A stretch of DNA of 64,000 nucleotides from Hyphomicrobium sp. (GTDB lineage Bacteria > Pseudomonadota > Alphaproteobacteria > Rhizobiales > Hyphomicrobiaceae): contig JANXVY010000033.1 in the NCBI GenBank assembly GCA_025351425.1, positions 1 to 64,000 on the forward strand, written 5' to 3'. The position numbers and the translations under genes are program-made. Of this stretch, positions 8,826-22,958 are shown piece after piece. Below the pieces are notes generated by a model. The model was not told the DNA's origin. It was given only the letters and a program-made list of their open reading frames with translations, and did not search any database. Within the stretch, counting starts at the first letter, position 1, and the number at the start of each line of letters is the position of its first letter.

Positions 8826-9308
8826 ATGCGAAACTTCGACTACACCCCTCTTTTCCGCTCGACCGTCGGCTTTGACCGGCTCGTCCAGCTGCTTGACGCC
8901 TCCGCAGGCCTCGACAGCGATAACGGCTACCCGCCCTACAACATCGAACGCACCGATGACACGAAGTACCGCATCGTCATGGCCGTCGCCGGCTTCTCCG
9001 ATGCCGACCTGAACATCGACGTGAAGGAAAATACGCTCTCGGTTCGCGGCGAGAAGAAGCCCGATGGCGTCGAGCGCCAGTACCTCCATCGCGGCATCGG
9101 CCAGCGCGCGTTCGAGCGCCGCTTCCAGCTTGCCGACCACGTAGAAGTGGTCAGCGCCGGCCTAAAGGACGGTATGCTGAGCATCGATCTCGTGCGCAAT
9201 CTGCCCGAGCGCATGAAGCCCCGTCAGGTGCCGATCAGCTCGAGCCCAGATGTCGCCAACGATGTGAAGCGCATCGACGCCATCCCTAACCTGAAACCGG
9301 CCGCCTGA
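8826..9308 (+). CDS. Small heat-shock protein, Hsp20/IbpA type
   Basis: A 160-residue alpha-crystallin-domain chaperone. It opens MRNFDYTPLFRSTVGFDRL, characteristic of rhizobial class A small heat-shock proteins. The domain then runs through PPYNIERTDDTKYRI, DLNIDVKENTLSVRGEKK, YLHRGIGQRAFERRFQLADHV and the C-terminal GMLSIDLVRNLPE strand. A short tail follows. It binds unfolding proteins without using ATP. The ATG at 8826 follows GAGGA at a suitable distance. Rhizobial relatives often carry a ROSE RNA thermometer in the leader; I could not fold a convincing one here. Confidence 0.9.
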   Translation: MRNFDYTPLFRSTVGFDRLVQLLDASAGLDSDNGYPPYNIERTDDTKYRIVMAVAGFSDADLNIDVKENTLSVRGEKKPDGVERQYLHRGIGQRAFERRFQLADHVEVVSAGLKDGMLSIDLVRNLPERMKPRQVPISSSPDVANDVKRIDAIPNLKPAA

Positions 9309-9336
9309 ACCGGCCATACCCGTCCCTCCCCGCCGG

Positions 9337-9366
9337 CCCCTCCTTTCCCCTTGCGGGGGGAGGGGC
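9337..9366. repeat. Short GC-rich palindrome after hsp20
   Basis: CCCCTCCTTTCCCC, a short TTGC turn, then GGGGGGAGGGG. It sits just after the hsp20 stop and could act as a weak bidirectional transcription stop, but it has no clear T-run. It is related in style to the repeats at 344-637. Confidence 0.45.
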
Positions 9367-9547
9367 TAAGCTCGGCGAGGCGTCACTGTCCGTTCGCCCC
9401 CGCATACCGTCCAGATCGTATTGATTTGCCTGATATTTTGGACAAATTTTAACAATCTTCCCTCACCCGCGCTTAGGTCTTCGACACCTATAGTCTGCAT
9501 CATAGACGCCATCGCTGGCCCAGACATTTGTTCGAAGAGCTTGTTCC

Positions 9548-9880
9548 ATGTCCCAATCCGGTCTCCGCCTTCAGCCCCACATCATGCGGTTTCGTATGAC
9601 GCTGCAGTGCTTCGAAGCGTTCAGCCGGGACGTGAACGCAAATCTCACCGCCGATCTGTCGAGCCTCGTACAGGATGCCTACGATGCGCATCTTTCGGCC
9701 CTCCACGTTGAACTGGACTTTCCCGCGATCGCCGTCCCCGCCTGGACCGCTTTCCGCTCGCGCTACGTATCTGATCTGACGGGCACCTTCATCGACACCG
9801 GCGCCGGTGATGAAGGCGATGACATCGCTCGCGATGCGATCGCGCTGGCCGAGGAAATCCGCAGCCTTATCGCGTCCTAA
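9548..9880 (+). CDS. Hypothetical protein
   Basis: A 110-residue soluble, acidic protein beginning MSQSGLRLQPHIMRFRM with no signal peptide or membrane segment. I recognise no domain. Codon use is like that of its neighbours and it starts with ATG. It stands alone between hsp20 and gltB. About 290 bases separate it from gltB, where the only visible signal is a TATAAT box at 10090-10095, without a good partner box, as a possible gltB promoter element. Confidence 0.5.
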   Translation: MSQSGLRLQPHIMRFRMTLQCFEAFSRDVNANLTADLSSLVQDAYDAHLSALHVELDFPAIAVPAWTAFRSRYVSDLTGTFIDTGAGDEGDDIARDAIALAEEIRSLIAS

Positions 9881-10173
9881 GCCGCCACCAGTTCGCCCAC
9901 AGTTCGCCGACAGTCTGCCGGCAACCTGCCCGCCGCTCGCTCGCCGGCATCGCCCCGCTGGCCGGGCCGTACTGCTCAAAAACCTTGCCTTGAGCCTAAA
10001 AAGTTTGCGGGTCTCTCATCTAGCGCCGCCCCCGCGAGTGCGATAGTGTCGCGGTAGCACTCGGGCCGCACATCAATTAGTGTGACAATTATAATGTGAC
10101 GTGCGCAGGCATCTGCGCCGCGCCGGGCACCGTTTCTGTGACTGCAAGGTCGCAGTCCAACAAGGTATAATCG

Positions 10174-14817
<4,644 letters not shown>

Positions 14818-14828
14818 CCAACCGCTGT

Positions 14829-14879
14829 TCCCCTCCCCGTCAGTGTGCAGCGCGGCTCCGCCGCGACGCGGGGAGGGGG
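14829..14879. repeat. Palindrome between gltB and gltD
   Basis: CCCCTCCCCGTC, a GC-rich interior with its own CGCGGCTCCGCCGCG hairpin, then GACGCGGGGAGGGGG. It lies immediately after the gltB stop. It may reduce transcription into gltD or protect the mRNA end; it is also of the same C/T-to-G/A palindromic style as the repeats at 344-637. Confidence 0.5.
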
Positions 14880-15063
14880 CAGAGGCAGCGGTGGGGGTTG
14901 CAGAGCTTTGAAAACTCTGCACAGAACCTCCTCGGCAAGTTGCCCCGTCCACGAGCATTAAACGCGAAAACAAAGTGCACTTCACCGCGCACGAGGCCGG
15001 TGACGCGGGCGCAAGACCACGCTATAGCTCGCAGCTGCACACAAGCCAAAAGACGAGACCTCG

Positions 15064-16476
15064 ATGGGCAAGCCGACGGGATTTATGGAATTCGAGCGCC
15101 ACGACCGGGCCTATACGCCCGTCGAGGAGCGCCTGAAACACTTCAAGGAATTCGTGGTCCCGCTCGCGGACGCCGAGTTAAAGACGCAAGCCGCGCGCTG
15201 CATGGATTGCGGCATTCCGTTCTGCCATAACGGCTGCCCGGTCAACAACCAGATCCCCGACTGGAACGATCTCGTCTACACGGGCGACTGGAAGCAGGCC
15301 GCCCAGAACCTGCACTCGACCAACAACTTCCCCGAAGTGACCGGCCGCATCTGCCCCGCGCCGTGCGAAGCCGCCTGCACGTTGAACATCGACGACAACC
15401 CGGTGACGATCAAGACGATCGAAGCGGCCATCGCCGACCGCGCCTGGACCGAAGGCTGGATCAAGCCGCAGCCCGCCGCCCACAAGACCGGCAAGAAAAT
15501 CGCCATCGTCGGCTCCGGTCCCGCAGGCCTCGCCGCCGCCCAGCAGCTGGGCCGCGCCGGCCACGACGTCCATGTCTTCGAGAAGAACGCCTTCCCCGGT
15601 GGCCTGCTGCGCTATGGCATCCCCGACTTCAAGATGGAAAAAACCATCATCGAGCGCCGCGTCAAGCAGATGGAATCAGAAGGCGTCACCTTCCACTGCA
15701 ACACAGCCGTCGGCCCCGGCGGCCGCACGCTCGAAGCCCTCAGCGCCGAATACGACGCTGTACTTCTGGCGAGCGGCGCCGAGAAGCCGCGCGATATTCC
15801 CGTGAACGGCCGCGACCTTGCGGGCATCCACTTCGCGATGGATTTCCTGCCCCAGCAGAACCGCCGCGTGTCGGGCGAACCCGTCTCCAATCAGGGCACG
15901 GGCGAAACCGCGCATGGCCGCCATGTCGTTGTCATCGGCGGCGGTGACACGGGCTCCGACTGCATCGGCACGAGCTTCCGCCAGGGCGCCGCGAGCGTCA
16001 CCCAGCTTGAAATCATGCCGCTCCCGCCCACGAAGGAAAACAAGGACCTGACGTGGCCCCACTGGCCGCTGAAGATGCGCACGTCGTCCAGCCAGGCCGA
16101 AGGCGCCAAGCGCGACTTTTCCGTCAACACCAAGCGTTTCGAAGGCAAGGACGGCCGGGTGACGACGCTCGTCTGCGTCAAGGTCGACGACACGTTCAAG
16201 GAAATCCCCGGCAGCGAATTCGACATCCCCGCCGACCTCGTGCTGCTGGCGATGGGCTTCGTCTCGCCGCTGACCGACGGCCTGGGCCTACAACTCGACC
16301 CCCGCGGCAACGTCAAGGCCGACGACAAGGGCTACGCCACCAGCCTCTCGAACGTCTACGTCGCCGGCGACATGCGCCGCGGCCAGTCGCTGGTCGTCTG
16401 GGCCATCCGCGAAGGCCGCCAAGCCGCGCATGCCATCGACAAGGCGCTAATGGGCAAAACCACGCTGCCCCGCTGA
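15064..16476 (+). CDS. gltD: Glutamate synthase small subunit
   Basis: A 470-residue beta subunit that passes electrons from NADPH to GltB. The N-terminus carries cysteine sets for two 4Fe-4S clusters ([20 protein letters not shown] and CPAPCEAAC). An FAD-binding Rossmann motif ([15 protein letters not shown]) is followed by an NADPH motif ([12 protein letters not shown]), and the C-terminus has [22 protein letters not shown]. Length and order are standard. It starts with ATG at 15064 and follows gltB in the usual order. Confidence 0.97.
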   Translation: MGKPTGFMEFERHDRAYTPVEERLKHFKEFVVPLADAELKTQAARCMDCGIPFCHNGCPVNNQIPDWNDLVYTGDWKQAAQNLHSTNNFPEVTGRICPAPCEAACTLNIDDNPVTIKTIEAAIADRAWTEGWIKPQPAAHKTGKKIAIVGSGPAGLAAAQQLGRAGHDVHVFEKNAFPGGLLRYGIPDFKMEKTIIERRVKQMESEGVTFHCNTAVGPGGRTLEALSAEYDAVLLASGAEKPRDIPVNGRDLAGIHFAMDFLPQQNRRVSGEPVSNQGTGETAHGRHVVVIGGGDTGSDCIGTSFRQGAASVTQLEIMPLPPTKENKDLTWPHWPLKMRTSSSQAEGAKRDFSVNTKRFEGKDGRVTTLVCVKVDDTFKEIPGSEFDIPADLVLLAMGFVSPLTDGLGLQLDPRGNVKADDKGYATSLSNVYVAGDMRRGQSLVVWAIREGRQAAHAIDKALMGKTTLPR

Positions 16477-16500
16477 CACGCGCCGGCCCTTAAGCTCAAT

Positions 16501-16530
16501 TCCTCCTCCCCCTTGTGGGGAGGTCCGGGG
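16501..16530. repeat. Short palindrome after gltD
   Basis: CCTCCTCCCCCTTGTGGGGAGG, a C/T arm and G/A arm around TTGT. It is similar to the other GC-rich palindromes of the window and sits between gltD and the next gene. Confidence 0.4.
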
Positions 16531-16584
16531 TGGGCGTATGTGCAGCCGAAGTGTGACCTGCCCGCAGCCGGCCGACGAGGAAAC

Positions 16585-17604
16585 GTGTACGCGTTATTGA
16601 CCATATTCACGGCCTTCGCGGGCTCCGCGCTTGGCACCCGCTGCCTCATCGGCTGGCTGTCGGACCGCCAGTTGGTCGCGCACGAGAACGACCGCACCAT
16701 GCACGCAGGCAAGGTGCCTCAAGGCGGCGGCATGGCGGTAGTTGCGGCAGCCCTCGCCGTCACGCTGATCTTCGGCCCCTGGTCACCCTGGCTCTCGGTC
16801 GCCGTCCCCGTCGCGCTCGCCCTGGCGCTCCTGTCCGCGATCAACGACCATCGCGAGCTCCCCGCCAAATGGCGGCTCGCAGCCCATATCCTGGCGGCAG
16901 CCCTCGTCCTCGCCCTCGTACCCGGCAACGTCCTGATCTTCAGCGGCGTCCTGCCCTGGTTTCTCGAACGCTTGATCGTGCTGGTCGCATTCGCATGGTT
17001 CATCAACCTCTTCAACTTCATGGACGGCATCGACGGCATCGCAAGCGTCGAAACCATCGCACTGGCGGCGGGCTATGTTGCTGTCGTCTGGGCCGGTGGC
17101 GCCCCCGCCGGACTGACGGGCCTTGCGCTGGCAATCTTCGGTGCGAGCGCCGGCTTCCTGGTTTTCAACTGGCACCGCGCCCTCATCTTCCTGGGTGACG
17201 TCGGCTCGATCCCGCTCGGCTTCTTGACCGGAGCGCTATTGCTGCATCTGGCCGCCACCCAGTCTCTGGCCGCAGCCATTATCCTGCCGCTCTACTACGT
17301 GACCGACGCAACGCTGACGCTCATCCGCCGCTATATTCGCGGCGAAGTGCTGAGCATCCCCCACCGCTCACACGCCTACCAGCGCGCAGCCCGCGCAATC
17401 GGCTCTCATTCGGCGGTCGTGGAGCGCATTGCCGCCTGCAACATGGTCCTGGTTGCAGCCGCGTTGCTGGCGCTTAACGCACCCTGGCTCGGCCTGATCG
17501 CCGCAATTATAGCCGTGGCATCCCTGCTCTGGCAGCTCGAAAACATGGCCGAAAATGGGGCAAACGGCGATCCCAAACCGGTACTCGACCCCTTGCGGTT
17601 CTGA
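16585..17604 (+). CDS. Glycosyltransferase 4 family, WecA/MraY-like phosphotransferase
   Basis: A 339-residue multi-pass membrane protein of the family that transfers a sugar-1-phosphate (typically GlcNAc-1-P) to undecaprenyl phosphate, the first step of O-antigen or capsule assembly. About ten membrane helices are visible. Motifs are GGGMAVV near residue 50, the acidic NDHREL loop, NLFNFMDGIDGIA with the catalytic Asp pair, and IFLGDVGSIPLGF. I chose the GTG at 16585, preceded by GACGAGG; the open frame upstream overlaps a repeat. A flippase and a glycosyltransferase follow on the same strand. Confidence 0.85.
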   Translation: MYALLTIFTAFAGSALGTRCLIGWLSDRQLVAHENDRTMHAGKVPQGGGMAVVAAALAVTLIFGPWSPWLSVAVPVALALALLSAINDHRELPAKWRLAAHILAAALVLALVPGNVLIFSGVLPWFLERLIVLVAFAWFINLFNFMDGIDGIASVETIALAAGYVAVVWAGGAPAGLTGLALAIFGASAGFLVFNWHRALIFLGDVGSIPLGFLTGALLLHLAATQSLAAAIILPLYYVTDATLTLIRRYIRGEVLSIPHRSHAYQRAARAIGSHSAVVERIAACNMVLVAAALLALNAPWLGLIAAIIAVASLLWQLENMAENGANGDPKPVLDPLRF

Positions 17605-17772
17605 GCTCTCGGTACAGTTTGATCCAAACGACGGCTTTAACCGCGTCCACAAGCTTGGCACGATCCATGAACAGCTGACCGCAACTCCCAGGTGCTTCCC
17701 GCGCCCGACCAAAATGCGCAAAAGCGATCCGGCGGCACGTGCCGCCGCAGCTTGTGCCAGCTAGAGTGCGCC

Positions 17773-19251
17773 ATGCTGCTTCGACAAACCCTGTTGTTTC
17801 TGCCAGCCCAGGTGCTCGGGCCGATCTTCCAGCTGATCTCGGCGTTTGCCTGGACACACGTCCTCGCGCCCGCCGAGATGGGCTCGTTCGCCCTGATCAG
17901 CGCCGCGCAGGAGCTGGCGTTCGCCACCGGCCTCATGTGGTTTGCCAACTATACGGTCCGCTACTTCGATGCGGCAGCGAGCAACGCCGGCAAGGACCGT
18001 TTCCACGCGACCGAAACCGCCGTGCTGATCGCGGCCAGCCTCGCCATGGGCTGCAGCCTCGTCGTGCTGCCGCTCGGCGCCGCCGGCCCCATCCGCGGTG
18101 AATTGCTGGCCGCGAGCCTCGCCTTCGTCCTCACGCGTTCGCTCGTGTCCTATCTTGCCGACCGCGTCCGCGTCGAAGGCGATACGCTCGCCTACACTGT
18201 CCTGCAATCGAGTGGCCCGGTCGCAGGGTTCTTTATCGGTCTTGCCCTCGTAAAGGTGCTGCCGCCCACCGCGGCCACCGTTTTGTGGGGCTACACGATC
18301 GCGCAAGCAGCCTCCCTTGCGTTCGCCGCCGGCCGCCTCAGATTCTCGGGCCGTCCCCACCACTGCGACGCGACCCTCGTGCGCCAGGCCGTAGCTTACG
18401 GCGTCCCCTTGTTCTTCGGCGGCCTCCTGGTCTGGATCGCCAACAACGGCCTGCGCTTCATCATCGAATGGAAGGAAGGCGTCGCTGCCGTCGGCCTCGT
18501 GACGGTCGGCTGGGCACTCGGCCTCCGGGCCGCCGGATTCGCCTCCATGCTGACGACGGCCGCAGCCTTCCCCTTGGCCGTCAAGCGCGCCCGCGACGAG
18601 GGCATGGCCGCAGGCCAAGACCAGCTCGTCAGGAACGGCGTGCTGCTGCTTGCAACCCTTGCCCCCGCCATCGCCGGTCTCTACGTCATCGGCCCACCGC
18701 TCATCGAATTGATTGTCGCCACCCCGTATCGCGCGATCACGACGCAAGTGCTTCCCATAGCGCTGGCCACTGGCGCGATGCGCGCCGTGCGCATCCACGT
18801 CGCCAACCAGGTCTTCCTGCTGCATGAAAAGCCGCTGGTCCCGACGCTGAACGACGGCCTCGACGCAGCCCTCACCGTGCTGCTGGGCGGCGCGGGCCTC
18901 TGGCTTGCCGGCGTCACCGGCTGCGTCATGGGCGTGATGATCGGATCCGGCATCACCCTGGTCACCGGCTTTGCCGCCGCCTGGAGATGGCATGCCTTCG
19001 CCTTCCCGCTGACCGGCTTCGCCAAGGTGACCGCCGCAACCCTCGCAATGGGCGCAGCGGTGACGCGGCTCGATGCCGTCCCCACCGCCGCCGGGCTGAC
19101 CCTCGCCATCCTGACCGGAGCTGCCGTCTACGGCGCGGCCCTTGCAGCGCTCTACCCAACCCACGCGCTGACCGCGATCACCACCCTGCAACGGCGGCTA
19201 TCTCGCCTCATGGCATCGTCCACCCCCTCAACTCAGATCCCGCACCCATGA
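17773..19251 (+). CDS. Polysaccharide flippase, Wzx-like
   Basis: A 492-residue integral membrane protein with roughly 12-14 hydrophobic helices, fitting the MOP superfamily of lipid-linked oligosaccharide flippases. It opens MLLRQTLLFLPAQVLGPIFQ and carries a typical TM1-TM2 loop (WTHVLAPAEMGSFALISAAQ). It should move undecaprenyl-linked sugar units across the inner membrane. The ATG at 17773 is preceded by open sequence without similarity. Its stop codon overlaps the start of the next gene by 4 bases (ATGA), implying translational coupling. Confidence 0.8.
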   Translation: MLLRQTLLFLPAQVLGPIFQLISAFAWTHVLAPAEMGSFALISAAQELAFATGLMWFANYTVRYFDAAASNAGKDRFHATETAVLIAASLAMGCSLVVLPLGAAGPIRGELLAASLAFVLTRSLVSYLADRVRVEGDTLAYTVLQSSGPVAGFFIGLALVKVLPPTAATVLWGYTIAQAASLAFAAGRLRFSGRPHHCDATLVRQAVAYGVPLFFGGLLVWIANNGLRFIIEWKEGVAAVGLVTVGWALGLRAAGFASMLTTAAAFPLAVKRARDEGMAAGQDQLVRNGVLLLATLAPAIAGLYVIGPPLIELIVATPYRAITTQVLPIALATGAMRAVRIHVANQVFLLHEKPLVPTLNDGLDAALTVLLGGAGLWLAGVTGCVMGVMIGSGITLVTGFAAAWRWHAFAFPLTGFAKVTAATLAMGAAVTRLDAVPTAAGLTLAILTGAAVYGAALAALYPTHALTAITTLQRRLSRLMASSTPSTQIPHP

Positions 19252-20465
19252 CCTATCGCCTAGCCGTCATCCACTCGTTCGATCCGCGCGGCACCAAGGT
19301 CGGCGGGTTAGAGACCTTCATCCGCGACATGATCGCCTTCCTGCCGGACGACTTCACGTTCCTGATGGTCGGCGTCGATGGGGTGGGCGATCTGGAACTG
19401 GGCAAAGTGGTGGAGCTTGCGTTCCGCGGCAAGACGATCGAGTTCCTGCCCGTGCTGCGCTACCCCGACGCCAAAGCGCGCGAAGCCGCACGGTCGCTCG
19501 CCGACAGCATCAACCTCCAGTTCATGCGCGGCCTTCTCGCCTACCTGCCCACCGTCAACCGCGGCCTAAAGGCCAAGCCCACCAGCGTCGACCTCCAGCG
19601 TGTCGAATTCGCCTCGGTCGTGCGCGGCATGGGGCTCCCGTTCACGCAGATGCTGCACGGCGAAGGCGCACCCAAGTTGGCCATGGACAGCCTGCTGAAA
19701 AGCTACCGCTATGTGCACAATCTCAACGAACGCGTGGCCGTGATGGCGTGCGACAAGTTCCTGTGCGTCAACCCGCTGATCACCGAGCGCATCAAGGCGA
19801 CTTACCCCCGCCAGGCCCACAAGATCGACACCCTGACGACCTGGGTCGACACCAAGACGTTCGCCCCCCAGCCGTTCCCCACCGACGATGGCTTTAAAAT
19901 AGCCTTCGCCGGCCGCCTCGATCTCTTCAAGCGCCCGCCATTGATGTTCAAGACCATCGCCGCGCTGCGCAACCGGCTGGGGGACGGCGTCGAGTTCCAC
20001 TACATGGGCACCTCAGACGTGCGCCGCTTCCCCGAGTTCGAAGCCATCGAAAACAACACCGTGCTGCACGGCTTCAAATCGTCGGCAGGCGTCGCCGAAG
20101 TCCTGAAGCATTGCCACGCCGGCATCTTGACGTCCGAGTTCGAAGGCATGCCCTTCTCGGTCCTCGAAACGCTCGCCGTCGGCCGTCCCATGGGCGCGGT
20201 CCACCTGCCCCAGCTCGAAAGCGTGGTGAAAAGCGGCGTAAGCGGCACCCTCATCCCGCGCTCGTCCGACGAAGACGAGATGTCGGAGCGTTTGGCGGAC
20301 GCCTTCGTCGAAATTCGCAATCAGATCCGTCTGGGGGCAATCACGCCGTCGGGCGTCGCCGCGCAAATTGCGGAGTTCACCCCGCAAAAGCAGCTCGGCA
20401 AGTGCTACGCCAACCACCGGGCCCTGCAGGACAAGAAATACGCCCCAGAAGCGCAGGCCGTTTGA
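19248..20465 (+). CDS. Glycosyltransferase, GT4 type
   Basis: A 405-residue GT-B-fold glycosyltransferase. The N-terminal half carries GTKVGGLETFIRDM (a donor-domain GG motif). The C-terminal half has FKIAFAGRLDLFKRPPLMFKT and the EX7E-type donor-site stretch SEFEGMPFSVLETLAVGRP. It probably adds a sugar to the lipid-linked unit made by the upstream phosphotransferase. It is coupled to the flippase gene through a 4-base ATGA overlap. Confidence 0.85.
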   Translation: MTYRLAVIHSFDPRGTKVGGLETFIRDMIAFLPDDFTFLMVGVDGVGDLELGKVVELAFRGKTIEFLPVLRYPDAKAREAARSLADSINLQFMRGLLAYLPTVNRGLKAKPTSVDLQRVEFASVVRGMGLPFTQMLHGEGAPKLAMDSLLKSYRYVHNLNERVAVMACDKFLCVNPLITERIKATYPRQAHKIDTLTTWVDTKTFAPQPFPTDDGFKIAFAGRLDLFKRPPLMFKTIAALRNRLGDGVEFHYMGTSDVRRFPEFEAIENNTVLHGFKSSAGVAEVLKHCHAGILTSEFEGMPFSVLETLAVGRPMGAVHLPQLESVVKSGVSGTLIPRSSDEDEMSERLADAFVEIRNQIRLGAITPSGVAAQIAEFTPQKQLGKCYANHRALQDKKYAPEAQAV

Positions 20466-20483
20466 ACCAGCACCCCGTGTTCT

Positions 20484-20517
20484 AATACCAGCGGTCAAAG
20501 TTTTGACCGCTGGTATT
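20484..20517. repeat. Perfect 16-bp palindrome (possible terminator)
   Basis: AATACCAGCGGTCAAA at 20484-20499 is matched exactly by TTTGACCGCTGGTATT at 20502-20517 with only two bases between. It lies 18 bases after the glycosyltransferase stop. There is no T-run, so it may be a repeat element and not an ordinary terminator. It shares the ATACC-RRCGGTC core with the palindrome at 20561. Confidence 0.75.
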
Positions 20518-20560
20518 CGCGCGCGGGGTTGGTGGGGCGGCCGCGCGCAAAGCAGAGAGG

Positions 20561-20599
20561 CTTATACCGACGGTCAGAATATCGGACCGTCGGTATAAG
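20561..20599. repeat. Perfect 15-bp palindrome
   Basis: CTTATACCGACGGTC at 20561-20575 and its exact reverse complement at 20585-20599, with a 9-base loop. It lies between the palindrome at 20484 and tRNA-Thr and shares the ATACC-RRCGGTC core with that palindrome. Confidence 0.75.
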
Positions 20600-20671
20600 T
20601 CCTGCCCGCACACAGGCGGGCCCCCGCTGATGACCAGCCGATTTCTACGAGCTGGCGGGAAACCGAAGTGA

Positions 20672-20747
20672 TGGTGCCGCCTGAGGGATTTGAACCCCCG
20701 ACCCCCTGATTACAAATCAGGTGCTCTACCAGCTGAGCTAAGGCGGC
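20672..20747 (-). tRNA. tRNA-Thr(TGT)
   Basis: On the minus strand: acceptor GCCGCCT/AGGCGGC, D-arm GCTCAGCTGGTAGAGC, anticodon stem CCTGA/TCAGG enclosing loop TTTGTAA (anticodon TGT), T-arm GGGGG-TTCAAAT-CCCTC, and an encoded CCA. Length is 76 nt. Confidence 0.95.
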
Positions 20748-20762
20748 GAAAACATCTGAGCC

Positions 20763-22349
20763 TTATAGCCTGCGTCGGGGCATCGATCTAGTGCTTGAGC
20801 GAAGCAGGCGGGGCTCGGCAAACACATCGATGATTTCCAGCGTGCCGCGCGGCGTGACAATGCGGTTGAGCGTGTGCGGGCCCAGCACGCCCGATTGAGC
20901 CCCAAACGCCCAGCGCGCGGTGAGCGCTTGCGTGAAGCATTCCCCATCCAGACGGGTGATTTCCGCGATTCCGAGCGCGCCGCCATAGGCGCAGCTGCAG
21001 TCCTGCACCGGACGGTAGAGCTTGCCGTCACTTCGAAAAACCGCCCCGGCAGGCCGTGCCGCACGCGCATCGATCAGCACCGGGTTGACAGGGTGCGGCG
21101 ACCAGGGTCCGAGCAGCGTGGGGGCTGAATAGAGGCTGAGGGCATCCCAGCTCGAGCCCCAGCGGGCCGATTCCGGTCCTTGCGTCGTGGCCGTCAGCCA
21201 CAGGCGGCCGTCGTGCTCGAAGAGGGTCGCATCATGCACGGGTTCGTCGATGAGCCGAGCGACCGGCCGCCAATCATCGGGATAGCGCTCGGCACGGTAC
21301 AAGATCAGGCCTCCGCAGGTCGCCTGCTCGGGCAACATCCAGACCTGGCCGTCGCGCGCAAACACCTGCGGATAGGACAGATGATAGTCCGTCGCCAACA
21401 CCGGACGGGGTTCCGAGGCGCTTCCATCAGGCCCGATGCTAAACATCGCGATGATCCCGCGACGGGTTGCAGCGGGAAATTCCTCGACGAAGACATCGAC
21501 GCCGTCCCCGTTTGGAAACGGGAATGGGTCGGCGTAGAAGCGCGCGCCGTCGTCGGGTAGCAACGTGAAATCGGCAAGCTCGAGCGTCTCACCTGTATCG
21601 GTGGATGCGGTCTCGCTCAATGGCGTCGAGCGCCACGCCACGGCCCACTTCCGCTCCGTATGCAATCTCCGGTCGACGATGTTGCGGGCCTTGGTGGCGG
21701 CTTTACGCACCACGAAGCGCACAGCCGCCCACTGACTTGGCAAGGCTTGCGAAGGCACGCGGGCCAAACCCACGGGCGCCGCCGCCTCTTGCGTGTCCGC
21801 CGGCTGCGCGTGGACGGCCCGCACGAGGCCGGTGATGAGGCGGGATATGATGCCGGCAGCGCTCGCCCGGAGCGCGTGCGGAGCTTCAAGTGCTGGCTGC
21901 CCAGCCGGTATGATGGAGCCCGCGGTATCCAGGATCGCAAGCGCGGGCGGCTTTCCCAGCAACACCTTGGCCCACAATGCCGGCTCTCCCGGCACCCCGT
22001 CGTACAGCGGAACGAGCGTACGCGTGGCGCAAGCTGAGCTGGGCCGGTCCACGGTCGCCAGATCGACGACGAGCAACGCTTGCCCCTTTACCGGCCCCGT
22101 CCAACGGGAAAAGTCCGCACGCGTCAACTGGTCGAACGGGCCGGCCTTCCGCGCGCCGATCGCCTGGTCCAAGCGCACGGCGAGCCTGAGACTTACCTCT
22201 AGCCGCTGCGAATCGGGGGCGAATGTCACGCGCACCGGCCCATCGCCCGCCGCATCCAGCTGTTCGATCAGCTTAAGATGCCAGCGCCACAGCCGGTGCG
22301 AATCGAGAACGAGTAAGACTGCCACCCCCTCAGCCTTTTCCGATGACAT
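20763..22349 (-). CDS. Beta-propeller protein, glucosamine-inositolphosphorylceramide-transferase-like
   Basis: A 528-residue protein. The C-terminal part (about residue 260 on) reads as a five-bladed propeller of the GINT1 N-terminal / GH43-like type: FYADPFPFPNGDGVDVFVEEF, YHLSYPQVFARDGQVWMLPEQ, HDATLFEHDGRLWLTATT and RPAGAVFRSDGKLYRPVQDCSCAYG. In bacteria such domains sit in proteins linked to surface-glycan loci. The N-terminal 200 residues are not recognised. Its start overlaps the 3' end of the CoA-binding gene by 20 bases, suggesting co-transcription. It lies beside the polysaccharide genes but on the opposite strand. Enzymatic activity is unproven. Confidence 0.6.
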   Translation of the reverse strand: MSSEKAEGVAVLLVLDSHRLWRWHLKLIEQLDAAGDGPVRVTFAPDSQRLEVSLRLAVRLDQAIGARKAGPFDQLTRADFSRWTGPVKGQALLVVDLATVDRPSSACATRTLVPLYDGVPGEPALWAKVLLGKPPALAILDTAGSIIPAGQPALEAPHALRASAAGIISRLITGLVRAVHAQPADTQEAAAPVGLARVPSQALPSQWAAVRFVVRKAATKARNIVDRRLHTERKWAVAWRSTPLSETASTDTGETLELADFTLLPDDGARFYADPFPFPNGDGVDVFVEEFPAATRRGIIAMFSIGPDGSASEPRPVLATDYHLSYPQVFARDGQVWMLPEQATCGGLILYRAERYPDDWRPVARLIDEPVHDATLFEHDGRLWLTATTQGPESARWGSSWDALSLYSAPTLLGPWSPHPVNPVLIDARAARPAGAVFRSDGKLYRPVQDCSCAYGGALGIAEITRLDGECFTQALTARWAFGAQSGVLGPHTLNRIVTPRGTLEIIDVFAEPRLLRSSTRSMPRRRL

Positions 22350-22860
22350 GGCGCTGCAAGCCGCCCGGCGCGAGCAACGGCCGCTTGGCGGAAATCGAGC
22401 CTGTATTGAAACCGATCCAGCCGATTTCGCCCGAAAGCCTGCCGTACTCGATCTTGGGGCACCGGTTCATGACGACGCTCAGCCCCGCAGCTTCCGCTTC
22501 CGCTGCCGCGGCGTCGTTGCGCACGGACAGTTGCATCCACACCACCTTGATACCGAGCCTGTCCTTCAGCGCGATCGCCGACCGCGTGATGTCGAAAGCG
22601 GCTGCCGGATTACGGAAGATATCGACAACATCGACGGGCTCTACGATGTCCTCGAGTGTCGCAAAAACCTTCTGCTCGAGAACGGTCTCGCCGCCATGCC
22701 CCGGATTGACCGGTATGACCCGGTAGCCTTTGCCGATCAGATATTTCATGACGAAATAGCTGGGTCGGCTGGTGTTCGGGCTCGCGCCGACGATGGCGAA
22801 GGTGCGTGCCCCGTTCAAGATGCCGGCGATATAGGTGTCGGAGTAGCTGTCGTGGTTCAT
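22330..22860 (-). CDS. CoA-binding protein, YccU family
   Basis: A 176-residue single Rossmann-type CoA_binding domain: FAIVGASPNTSRPSYFVMKYL near the N-terminus, GYRVIPVNPGHGGE, then VDIFRNP and VVMNRCPKIEYGRL. Proteins of this family bind CoA or nucleotides; their role is unclear. It starts with the ATG at 22860 and overlaps the following propeller gene. Confidence 0.85.
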   Translation of the reverse strand: MNHDSYSDTYIAGILNGARTFAIVGASPNTSRPSYFVMKYLIGKGYRVIPVNPGHGGETVLEQKVFATLEDIVEPVDVVDIFRNPAAAFDITRSAIALKDRLGIKVVWMQLSVRNDAAAAEAEAAGLSVVMNRCPKIEYGRLSGEIGWIGFNTGSISAKRPLLAPGGLQRHVIGKG

Positions 22861-22958
22861 GAAACAGCGGTCTCGTTTTGAGGATCGACCCGGCCGGCCC
22901 GGACGTCTGCTTTGAGAAGGACGATCACGCCAGGCCGCTGGATGGGCGTCGTCATCGT

